This document shows, one piece after another, positions 21,391 through 28,175 of a stretch of 28,175 nt of DNA. The DNA is from a virus. The notes beneath the pieces are model-generated. The model was not told the origin of the DNA and searched no databases. It saw nothing but the letters and a program-made list of their open reading frames with translations. The first letter of the stretch is position 1. The number at the start of each line of letters is the position of its first letter. Position numbers and translations under genes: made by a program. The DNA lies in the IMG/VR virus record IMGVR_UViG_3300035688_000356, positions 1 to 28,175 of that record. The stretch is one strand, 5' to 3'.

Positions 21391-21804
21391 CTACACAAAA
21401 CTTCTTATAGCGTTCTCAATAAATTTTCCTATTTTTATATTCTCTTTTGTTGCTTTAATTTTAGCATCTTTGAGTAATTTTTCTTCAATTCTAATGCTCG
21501 TTACTATCGTTTTAATCCTTTCCTTTTTGATTTTTTTCAATCTATTTCCGTCTTTAATTTCTTTCCATGTGAGTGCCTCAATTACTTTTCCTTCCTTTAC
21601 TACTAGGATAATGTCTGTATCTCTGAGTATAGCCACTTGTTTCTCTGTAAAGGTAAAATCATTATTTGATTTGACTTCGTAACCCTTTCCATCAGAGCAT
21701 AAGAAATCTGGATTTCCATTGCCCTTATGTACTATTTCTGTGATTTTATATCCAGATGATAAAAGCCAGTTGAATGCTATTTTTTCTGTATATGTCAATT
21801 TCAT
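21391..21804 (-). CDS. PD-(D/E)XK nuclease-like domain fused to ribbon-helix-helix
   Basis: The product has 137 residues from ATG 21804, about 22 nt from a TATA box. Residues 1-75 resemble a small restriction-type nuclease: GNGNPDFLCSDGKGYEVKSNND carries the D and E-x-K positions. Residues 100-137 (TSIRIEEKLLKDAKIKATKE, then IKIGKFIENAIRSF) look like a ribbon-helix-helix DNA-binding domain. So a DNA-binding module and a nuclease-like module are joined. It could be a site-specific nuclease, a regulator with an inactive nuclease fold, or a defence/exclusion factor. It stands alone with its own promoter. Confidence 0.6.
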   Translation of the reverse strand: MKLTYTEKIAFNWLLSSGYKITEIVHKGNGNPDFLCSDGKGYEVKSNNDFTFTEKQVAILRDTDIILVVKEGKVIEALTWKEIKDGNRLKKIKKERIKTIVTSIRIEEKLLKDAKIKATKENIKIGKFIENAIRSFV

Positions 21805-21819
21805 ACTATTATTTAGTTA

Positions 21820-21832
21820 TTTATAGTATTTA
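21820..21832 (-). promoter_or_regulatory. Candidate TATA box for the nuclease-RHH gene
   Basis: On the minus strand GTATAAATACTATA sits about 22 nt before ATG 21804, with no ribosome site between. This fits a leaderless archaeal promoter. Confidence 0.5.
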
Positions 21833-21864
21833 TACATGTAGTTTCTACTACAATATTTCTACAG

Positions 21865-21928
21865 CTAAGAAAAAGAAAATAGAGGCGCGTGCTTGATGTC
21901 AGAAAATTCTAAACCTATCTGCACGCCT
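21865..21928 (-). terminator. Hairpin plus T-rich tract after the holin-like gene
   Basis: On the minus strand AGGCGTGC (21928-21921) can pair with GCACGCGCCT (21892-21883), leaving one bulged pair and a loop of about 28 nt. A T-rich stretch (TATTTTCTTTTTCTT) follows. It lies just beyond the last gene of the lysis-like pair and before the next promoter, so it may end that transcript. Confidence 0.45.
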
Positions 21929-21953
21929 AAACCTCAGCTTAAACGTTGCAGGG

Positions 21954-22235
21954 CTATTTCTTCTCTGCTACTTTTGCCAGTTTTGTCACAAATACATCAG
22001 TGAACAATGCCGCCACCGGCGGTATTCCTGCCGCGCTTAGACCTATGACTTGCGGTAATACCCTGAGCATCGACGCGCCCAACTCTTTCAATTCCGGCCA
22101 TGTTATCTTGCCGTCGTCGAACGCGTGCTGCAACCATCCTCCGAGAGCTCTTATGCCTCCGATTACGAATGACTGCACTAACGGATTGCCAAGTCCTATC
22201 TGAGCGAATGAAAACACAACCTCTTCGATTGCCAT
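21954..22235 (-). CDS. Small membrane protein, holin-like candidate
   Basis: ATG 22235 follows GGAGGTG by about 9 nt, giving 93 residues; a frame to 22271 is only open sequence. Two weakly hydrophobic segments (VQSFVIGGIRALGGWL at about 20-35 and LPQVIGLSAAGIPPVAALF at about 60-78) flank a polar hairpin with DDGKITWPELKEL. This resembles phage holins and it follows a possible lysin gene by 7 nt. Family is not certain. Confidence 0.5.
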   Translation of the reverse strand: MAIEEVVFSFAQIGLGNPLVQSFVIGGIRALGGWLQHAFDDGKITWPELKELGASMLRVLPQVIGLSAAGIPPVAALFTDVFVTKLAKVAEKK

Positions 22236-22242
22236 CTTTTTG

Positions 22243-23004
22243 TCACCTCCCCTTCTTTTTATTTGAAACATTAATTTCGGTTATCCCTTCTATATCCTTG
22301 CCGAATTGTATGCTTCCGTCCACAACCCATACCTTGTTCTCGTTAACTACATAGCATATTTTGTAATTGGAAACCGTTTTTGTCAAATCATTGTCCGGAA
22401 CTTTTATCGGCTCGTATTTGTTGCTCGTGTTCTCAACTATGTAGACCTGCCCGGCTTCCCACATGAGATTGAAGAAATGCCCTTCGTTGCCGTAGAATCC
22501 CAGCGCATAATTAACTTCATAATTCCCCATTCTTCTGGCTAGAGTGCATCTTAAGGCTCCCGAGTCGTCGCAGTCGCCCTTGCCGAATTTCAAAGTTTCG
22601 ATAGGTATCTGCCAGAAATCAAGCATCCCCACGGTCTGAAAGTTATCGGACACATAATTTATATGATACTTGAAAACATCATCTATGAAATTAAGTTTAG
22701 GCAAAGAGTTGATATCTGTTATGAAATCCCTTACATCCATCTGATAGGTGTTGTTCTGATTGAACGCCCATCTCTTGGTGTATACGAGTCTTGTTGTTGG
22801 GAATTTAGAATCAAGAAATTTCTCAAATTCCGATACTTTTGACGTTCCTTCTACTAGTTGTAATTTTAATTCCTCTACCTTATTCTTAAGATTCAGCATT
22901 TCGTTCAGTGCGCTGCCTAGTTGCTTACCGCAGCTGTCATACTGCTCTTTCCAGTATGCTTCCTGGCATCCGAGCATTTTCTTTATCCAATCCGAAAATG
23001 TCAT
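22243..23004 (-). CDS. Transglutaminase-like cysteine protease; possible lysin
   Basis: The product has 253 residues from ATG 23004, just behind the conserved promoter (about 6 nt leader). Residues 30-60 are a coiled coil. The core GKGDCDDSGAL holds Cys145, GNEGHFFNLMW holds His176, and IVENTSN near 189-195 supplies the third residue of a transglutaminase-type triad. Such enzymes can act as peptidases or amidases. No signal peptide is evident. Pairing with a holin-like gene suggests host envelope lysis or DNA entry; the substrate in an archaeal envelope is not known. Confidence 0.65.
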   Translation of the reverse strand: MTFSDWIKKMLGCQEAYWKEQYDSCGKQLGSALNEMLNLKNKVEELKLQLVEGTSKVSEFEKFLDSKFPTTRLVYTKRWAFNQNNTYQMDVRDFITDINSLPKLNFIDDVFKYHINYVSDNFQTVGMLDFWQIPIETLKFGKGDCDDSGALRCTLARRMGNYEVNYALGFYGNEGHFFNLMWEAGQVYIVENTSNKYEPIKVPDNDLTKTVSNYKICYVVNENKVWVVDGSIQFGKDIEGITEINVSNKKKGR

Positions 23005-23018
23005 TCAATCGCTAATAG

Positions 23019-23042
23019 TTGTCTAAACTCGATTTATATTTC
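23019..23042 (-). promoter_or_regulatory. Conserved promoter block, copy 2
   Basis: The same 24 bases as at 9302-9325, in the same orientation, precede the transglutaminase-like gene by 14 nt. On the minus strand it is GAAATATAAAT plus CGAGTTTAGACAA. The predicted start site is near 23010, so the transcript would have almost no leader. Confidence 0.7.
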
Positions 23043-23052
23043 AGCCGTACAA

Positions 23053-23065
23053 CAGCGTATTTAAA
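23053..23065 (+). promoter_or_regulatory. Candidate TATA box for the TPM-domain gene
   Basis: GCGTATTTAAAATTG is centred about 27 nt before ATG 23088. There is no strong ribosome site, again suggesting a leaderless transcript. It sits back to back with the conserved minus-strand promoter. Confidence 0.5.
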
Positions 23066-23087
23066 ATTGCCTTCCCTAGATAGAAGT

Positions 23088-23774
23088 ATGAAAAGATTCG
23101 AAAAAATCGTAGCCATTTTGTTGATTGTTATAGCTGTCTCAACCGTCTATCTTGCGTACAATGGATGGAACACCGAACAGAAGGCAACCGCTTATGAAAT
23201 AGCAAGGAACGCATCTATAAATGCATACGTGAATCAAACGACTGCACAGAATAATTGTTTTACCGACTGCAGCAACGTAGGTGCGATAAACGGCCAGATG
23301 AAAAATAATGTGTGCTATTGCTGGGATTTGAACTCGAACAGTTGGGTTTCGTACGAAAAATTATCTTCACAAATTCCTACATTAAATAAGTATGTAAATG
23401 ATTTTGCAAATGTTTTGTCTACCTATGACATAGACAGGATTAACACTTTGTGCGCGGAAATTGAAAAAAACACAACAGCGGAGATAGCAGTCTTGACAGT
23501 GAACACCACGCAACCCATGACAATCGAAGAATATGCTGTAGATGTATTTCAGAATAACGGCATTGGAAAAAAGGATACCAACAACGGCTTGCTGATAGTT
23601 GCTGCCATTCAGGACAGAAAGTGGAGATTTGAAGTAGGAAAAGGGTTAACGTCAACTCTTAACGATTCTGAAACAGGATCGATAGGAGAAACTTACTTGA
23701 ACCCCGCGTTTATAGAAGGAATGTATGGAGACGGTCTGTATAATGCTATTGAAGCGATATATGTTAACGTTTGA
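23088..23774 (+). CDS. Membrane-anchored TPM-domain protein
   Basis: ATG 23088 gives 228 residues. A hydrophobic segment (about residues 7-24) anchors it, and a cysteine-containing exterior part follows (NCFTDCSNVG, VCYCWD). Residues 100-225 match the TPM domain: YVNDFANVLSTYDIDRI, IAVLTVNTT, then NNGLLIVAAIQDRKWRFEVG and GLTSTLNDSETGSIG. TPM proteins are small membrane proteins of uncertain activity. It is the only plus-strand gene besides the integrase, with its own promoter, and ends directly against the tail-hub gene. It looks like an accessory gene gained from a host. Confidence 0.75.
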   Translation: MKRFEKIVAILLIVIAVSTVYLAYNGWNTEQKATAYEIARNASINAYVNQTTAQNNCFTDCSNVGAINGQMKNNVCYCWDLNSNSWVSYEKLSSQIPTLNKYVNDFANVLSTYDIDRINTLCAEIEKNTTAEIAVLTVNTTQPMTIEEYAVDVFQNNGIGKKDTNNGLLIVAAIQDRKWRFEVGKGLTSTLNDSETGSIGETYLNPAFIEGMYGDGLYNAIEAIYVNV

Positions 23775-25247
23775 TTATGTATACAAAAGTACCAGCGAAT
23801 CTAAATTAGGCCCTGGATTTGCCGCAGTCGAGTTTAAAGTTATTTTAAACATCAACGAACTGCCCGAGTACGAAACATTCGTTACGGTGTTTGCAGTCAG
23901 TGTCTGATAATTAAGTCCGCCGTTGACGCTTACTTCAATCGTGCTATCTGTCATGTTCCAACCGCTATATTTGACTTCTACTTTCGTAACGTTGGCTATT
24001 GTTGTCCTGACAGCACTCAGGGCTGTACCGGTAGAATAGCCGCTTGTAAGCTGTAGCTTTCCTCCTGATATTTCTGTATGCGTCATTGTACCCATGTTAG
24101 AATTGTCGTTAAAAGTAAAATTATAAGAGTTCTCTAGATCGTTCTCGTTGGATATTGCCAAGAGCTCCTGGTTCTCGTCTATCCTGTCTTTTATTATTGT
24201 TGCCAGGTTCTCCACGAATTTTCTTTGTACTTGCAGAGTGCACGTTGTTCTGATTGTCTTTCTTCCTATTATGTTATGCGTATAGTGAGAAACAAACATC
24301 TCGCCCTGTAAACTCTGTTGCGGCGCGAAAACGTAAACAGTATCTCCGGGCCTTAAGCTGATCATACCTTTTACTATCGCTTGCTTTACTTTGATCTCGC
24401 CAGACTTCTTGCTGTTTAGAATTTCAGTTGCCTTCTCTACCAGCGCGTCATATGTTGTAACGTTCGTGTCCTTGTAGACAGTATGTATAACTCCAACTCC
24501 CTCAGGATCATCGCTGACTGTTACACACATTGGAAATCCTTCCTGATCTTGACCGTAAAGAGTTATCTTTGTTTCTATATCTGCCAATGTGTCCTCTGTT
24601 CCAAGTCTTATAAGATTTCTGCTGTAAAGAATTGGCTCATATAAATTAAAAATAGAACCCTTCTCAAACATGTGCCAGTCCTTTGAAAAATCGCAGTAGA
24701 AGCAGTAATTGTTATCCGTCAGTGCCATAAGATCCTTTAGACAATCCAGTAAAGTTTTGTTGTTGAATGTAGGTGCGAACGTTCCCAGGCTTGTCAGATC
24801 TGCCACGTTGTTAGTAGTATGATCCGTCAGGTATGAACTTATTAAATCCTTGAAGATAGTGTCTATTGTAGAAGGCGTCGTGTATTGTTTGTTGACGGTT
24901 TGTAGAAGCGCCTGGCCGGCCCAATCGTTGCCTTTTATTGTCAATATAGAATACGGTTCCAGACTGTAGTTAATGTCCCTTACGTATCCGTCAAATATCT
25001 GCGTGGTTCCTGTATCATAGTCCGCATAAATTTTTATAGAATTTGTTTTTGAAATCAGTCCGGTGTACTGGCCGTACTGATTGTAGATTCTTATTTCGCA
25101 CGTGCCGCAACTGTCTGTAACCGCGCCGTCTATCGTGCAAGAAAGCACGTCTGATTTATATTCCGCTCCGTTGATAAGAACGCTGCCGCTAACTACATAA
25201 GAAGGCCTGGGTACCCATACAAAACCTCTGTCACTATATTGTACCAC
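23775..25247 (-). CDS. Tail hub or baseplate-like protein
   Basis: The product has 490 residues from GTG 25247, 4 nt after the upstream stop. The first 260 residues follow the tail-hub pattern (gp27/gp44-like): INGAEYKSDVLSCTIDGAVTD, IRIYNQYGQYTGL, then FDGYVRDINYSLEP and IKGNDWAGQALLQTVN. After PGDTVYVFAPQQSL the C-terminal 130 residues look like a beta-sandwich that may bind carbohydrate or protein. It would join the tail tube to the surface adhesin upstream. Assignment rests on fold pattern. Confidence 0.6.
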   Translation of the reverse strand: MVQYSDRGFVWVPRPSYVVSGSVLINGAEYKSDVLSCTIDGAVTDSCGTCEIRIYNQYGQYTGLISKTNSIKIYADYDTGTTQIFDGYVRDINYSLEPYSILTIKGNDWAGQALLQTVNKQYTTPSTIDTIFKDLISSYLTDHTTNNVADLTSLGTFAPTFNNKTLLDCLKDLMALTDNNYCFYCDFSKDWHMFEKGSIFNLYEPILYSRNLIRLGTEDTLADIETKITLYGQDQEGFPMCVTVSDDPEGVGVIHTVYKDTNVTTYDALVEKATEILNSKKSGEIKVKQAIVKGMISLRPGDTVYVFAPQQSLQGEMFVSHYTHNIIGRKTIRTTCTLQVQRKFVENLATIIKDRIDENQELLAISNENDLENSYNFTFNDNSNMGTMTHTEISGGKLQLTSGYSTGTALSAVRTTIANVTKVEVKYSGWNMTDSTIEVSVNGGLNYQTLTANTVTNVSYSGSSLMFKITLNSTAANPGPNLDSLVLLYT

Positions 25248-25251
25248 ATAA

Positions 25252-28104
25252 TCACCAGCAAGCCATGCACGTGTAACAGCATGACTTTAATTCTACCCAC
25301 CAGTTCCTGTAGATAGTAGAAGCGTTGCAGTTGTATAGATTTAACTTGAGCCACAAACCGGCGCTCTGCTCTAGAGTTATGTTTGAAAGAATCTGCCTGC
25401 GCGTCGTGTTTAAAGTAAAATTAAAAGTAGTGTCAGCGTTTCCAACAGTCATATTCATACAGGAATCCATAGACTGATTTAACCTTATTGACACATTGAA
25501 ATTGCTAGAGTATCCCTTTCCGGTTATGTTGTAACCTGGTTTGCTGGCCGTCTGCCCGTACATGCTCACGTTCGTGCTGTTGACACTGACTGGCAAGAAA
25601 ATTGGTTCTGTCATAAACGAGTAAGGAAATGCCTTTACAAAATTAGAATGATAGATTGTTAGATTCTTGTTCGAAGAGCTGGCCGAGTAAGTAGCGTTTC
25701 CAGCATAAGACGCTGTGATATTTAGAATTCCTGTACCGTTGTAAGAAATGTTAATGCCGTTCATTGTCACGTTTCCCTGGTTCGCCTCTATCTTTATTGG
25801 TATGTTCTGATAGCTCGAGGACGTGTACAAGTCTAAAAAGTTTTGGAAATAAGAATTGTTGATTGTTATTGGATTGAAGTAGACTGTCAGGCTTATGTTT
25901 ATCGCAGTTGAGTTAATCACGCCCGCAGAACCTAAACCGTATGCTATTGGAATTACGCAATTGCCATCCGCGTCTGCTGTGCACAGACTAAGATAATGGT
26001 TCAGGCTGTCGCTGAAGTTTGCCGTCTTGTTGTTAGACTGATTGAACGTTCCTGTGTAACTCCACTCAGAATCCCCGTCGCTTTCTATGTCAATGTAAGG
26101 ATTAGTAGGATAGTAAGTCTCTCCGATGTTTATTTCAGATTCCAAATAAAACTGCAATGAGCTCGTGTTGTAATAGGTTGTCCCTCCTCCATTCACTATC
26201 GTTGAAGAACCGTTGGTAAATGTGTTTTCATAGAATATTTTTATTCTTCCTCCGGCTCCGGTATATCCGTTGTACTTGGGATCATAACCGACAGCTGCTC
26301 CTCCTGCACCGTAGTATGAAAATATCTTTGAATTGTTTATGCTCACATATTTTCCTATGATTAAAACTCCGCCGCCAGATCCTCCTCCGCCGCCATTTGC
26401 TTTTGTTGATGTAGCACCGCAACCGCTCCAAGAAGCGCCTCCTCCATTAGTTCCATTAACAGATATTGTTCCAGATATTTGTATGTAAGTAGAATTTATC
26501 CTTACTGTCCCCCCTCCACTACCACCAGCACCGCCATATGCAGAACATGTTGGAGAAATTGCACTACCTGTCTGACAAGCACCTCCACCGCCGCCTGAGC
26601 CTTTTTCTGTTGTCAGCAAATTTTCTGTTCCGTATGTCCCATTGGAATTTGATGCAAGCCCCCCGTAACTTCCTCCACCCGCTGAATTTCCAATTCCTCC
26701 ACCGAGGCCATATCCCGGACCTGTTCCACTACTTCCGCTTTGACCTGAAGATTCAGTAGGACAACTGCCCCCAGCACCACCTGAATATCCCGTACCATCA
26801 CTCAATATTTTAGAAGTACTATCTATTGTAAAATTCAAGCATTTTGTAAAATTAACATAACCAGTTCCATTTATCTGCAAAGTTCCACCATTATGAATGT
26901 GAACTACGTCATAAGTTAGGTCTCCACCTAAATCTACAGTAGTTCCATTTATATCCAGAACACTGATATTAGAACCGCTGACATTAGAATAAGCATCTGT
27001 AACTACCGCATTCTTGTTCATCAAAAAGTACGCCTGCTGACTTCCTGCCTGATAGAAAATAAACGTTTTGTATGTAGAACTATCGTTATAAGTCGTCAAA
27101 GAACTTGCTCCCTCCTTCAATGTCCCTGGTATTGATTTTGCCAGCGTATTGTTTACATAGACCTTTACATTGGCCGGGTAATTACTTCCTGATGTGTTAA
27201 CTCCTGTCAGATTAAATCTAACGCTGTTTATTTCGTCATATGTGTTCTGTCTTATGTATACTGTCTGATTTGCCGTTGTAGAATAGTTTAAGTTCTTGCT
27301 AGTGGTAGAATCGTTGAACGTTCTTGTAGAGCTCGTCGGGTTAAATATGTAAGTTACCGTTGTCGTGTTGCACAAGAAATTATCTCCCAGGTAACTGTGA
27401 TTAACACTCAGGCAAACACTAAGGCCCGTCACGTTTGATTTGGCCGTTATGTTCAACGGTTCGCCTATCTCTATCGTTCTGTTTGCTACAGTGTCGTTCA
27501 AATAAATTGTTATGTTGGTAGGAGCCGCAGGATCGTACATTCTGAACTCGAACTGCTCTGTATATGAATCTAAAGCATAATCGAGCCTGAGCCTTCCAGT
27601 GCTGTACACTCTTCCGAAAGAATAACCATCAGGGAACTCTATCTTCATCTTACCAAACATTATTCCCGTTCCCGTAACGCCATAGTTAGGTCCTGAGTAC
27701 GCTAGATTAGTCGTCTCATGCCTTAGTGTGAGTCCGGTCCCACCCTGTATCTCGAGTGTCTCATTTATAGGAAAGTCCTCCACGTTTGTACTCGTCGAGT
27801 TGAAGAAATATTTTTGAGCAATAAGTGCGCCGTTAGCAAAATGCGTCGAGCGCCAAACCATCATTACCTCGTTCGATATATTCTGCATTCCCAGAGTCGT
27901 CGATGTCTTGGATACCTTAGTGCTGCCGTTGTAGAGATTCACGTTCTCCGTAGCCGAGAGCACCCATGATCCGTTGAATATGTAGAATCCCGTGCTCGCC
28001 GTATTAACCTTGATCCTTGCCCCTCCTGTCTCCAGAGTTATCATTATATAGCTCGCTGCCACTATCACTGTCAGCAACCCTATAAGATATTTCTTGTTTA
28101 CCAA
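25252..28104 (-). CDS. Giant membrane-anchored, glycine-rich adhesin-like protein
   Basis: The frame begins with TTG 28104 (950 residues) and is open to the window edge. The upstream gene's overlapping stop and the basic plus hydrophobic start (residues about 4-22) favour this start. Many N-x-S/T sequons follow. Residues about 470-640 are glycine-rich repeats (GGAGGSGGG, then strands such as VRINSTYIQISGTISVNGTN), typical of adhesin beta solenoids. The C-terminus has Ig-like units and ends with close cysteines (CCYTCMACW). The gene is partly AT-rich and partly GC-rich. A receptor-binding or surface-decorating role beside the tail hub is likely. Confidence 0.7.
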   Translation of the reverse strand: MVNKKYLIGLLTVIVAASYIMITLETGGARIKVNTASTGFYIFNGSWVLSATENVNLYNGSTKVSKTSTTLGMQNISNEVMMVWRSTHFANGALIAQKYFFNSTSTNVEDFPINETLEIQGGTGLTLRHETTNLAYSGPNYGVTGTGIMFGKMKIEFPDGYSFGRVYSTGRLRLDYALDSYTEQFEFRMYDPAAPTNITIYLNDTVANRTIEIGEPLNITAKSNVTGLSVCLSVNHSYLGDNFLCNTTTVTYIFNPTSSTRTFNDSTTSKNLNYSTTANQTVYIRQNTYDEINSVRFNLTGVNTSGSNYPANVKVYVNNTLAKSIPGTLKEGASSLTTYNDSSTYKTFIFYQAGSQQAYFLMNKNAVVTDAYSNVSGSNISVLDINGTTVDLGGDLTYDVVHIHNGGTLQINGTGYVNFTKCLNFTIDSTSKILSDGTGYSGGAGGSCPTESSGQSGSSGTGPGYGLGGGIGNSAGGGSYGGLASNSNGTYGTENLLTTEKGSGGGGGACQTGSAISPTCSAYGGAGGSGGGTVRINSTYIQISGTISVNGTNGGGASWSGCGATSTKANGGGGGSGGGVLIIGKYVSINNSKIFSYYGAGGAAVGYDPKYNGYTGAGGRIKIFYENTFTNGSSTIVNGGGTTYYNTSSLQFYLESEINIGETYYPTNPYIDIESDGDSEWSYTGTFNQSNNKTANFSDSLNHYLSLCTADADGNCVIPIAYGLGSAGVINSTAINISLTVYFNPITINNSYFQNFLDLYTSSSYQNIPIKIEANQGNVTMNGINISYNGTGILNITASYAGNATYSASSSNKNLTIYHSNFVKAFPYSFMTEPIFLPVSVNSTNVSMYGQTASKPGYNITGKGYSSNFNVSIRLNQSMDSCMNMTVGNADTTFNFTLNTTRRQILSNITLEQSAGLWLKLNLYNCNASTIYRNWWVELKSCCYTCMACW

Positions 28105-28115
28105 ATAGACACCAA

Positions 28116-28175
28116 TTAGATGCTCTCGATTAAAACCAGCGTGTAAGTTACGGCCGTCTCCTCTCCTATATGAAT
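28116..28175 (-). CDS. C-terminal end of an upstream gene (partial)
   Basis: A frame open from the window edge ends at TAA 28116. The last residues (EETAVTYTLVLIESI) look like a final beta strand of a virion protein. Nothing more can be said. Confidence 0.4.
   Translation of the reverse strand: MHIGEETAVTYTLVLIESI

Overview
The window looks like part of the genome of a tailed, head-tail (Caudoviricetes-type) archaeal virus or provirus. The structural core is a small-terminase candidate, a large terminase, an SPP1/HK97-type portal, a Mu-F/SPP1-gp7-type head protein and a tail-hub candidate. The archaeal assignment rests on TATA boxes about 25-30 nt before start codons, often with no leader; on large membrane-anchored proteins very rich in N-x-S/T sequons; and on an archaeal-style tyrosine integrase. 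The style of the surface proteins resembles DPANN archaea, but that is an impression only. No major capsid protein, tape measure or DNA polymerase is visible, so the window is incomplete, and genes run off both edges.

Layout. Nearly everything is on the minus strand, so it is read from high to low coordinates. From 28175 to 23775 lie a tail/surface module, a 950-residue glycine-rich adhesin-like protein and a hub-like protein. A plus-strand TPM-domain gene (23088-23774) diverges from a lysis-like pair, a transglutaminase-fold protein and a small holin-like protein (23004-21954). Next come a PD-(D/E)XK nuclease fused to a ribbon-helix-helix domain and, on the plus strand, the integrase (20440-21357), which shares a two-way TATA box with a small regulator. 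From 20387 to 12724 runs an early-type region: many tiny zinc-ribbon proteins, a winged helix, OB-like proteins, nucleases, a HerA/FtsK-type ATPase, a RAMP/Cas7-like protein and a ParB-like protein. From 12533 to 444 lies the packaging and head module, with two long sequon-rich surface proteins. HNH endonucleases occur four times in 28 kb.

The most unusual element is at 15191-15693, between the RAMP-like and ParB-like genes. It is six blocks of strictly 5-nt-phased DNA. On the minus strand each pentamer is a pyrimidine, three variable bases, then G, and the blocks are divided by five AT-rich separators. About 84 consecutive pentamers keep the rule with only two exceptions, and the period is incompatible with coding. 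I suggest either a guide-like RNA read five bases per subunit by the adjacent RAMP protein, or a DNA site for the ParB-like protein. Both are inference.

Other notable features are an intein in the nuclease motif of the large terminase, with an HNH gene in a different reading frame inside it and its own leaderless-type promoter; a 24-nt promoter block identical at two loci and nearly so at a third; GTAACT iteron-like repeats inside the ATPase gene; and a long inverted repeat in the only large intergenic gap apart from the array.
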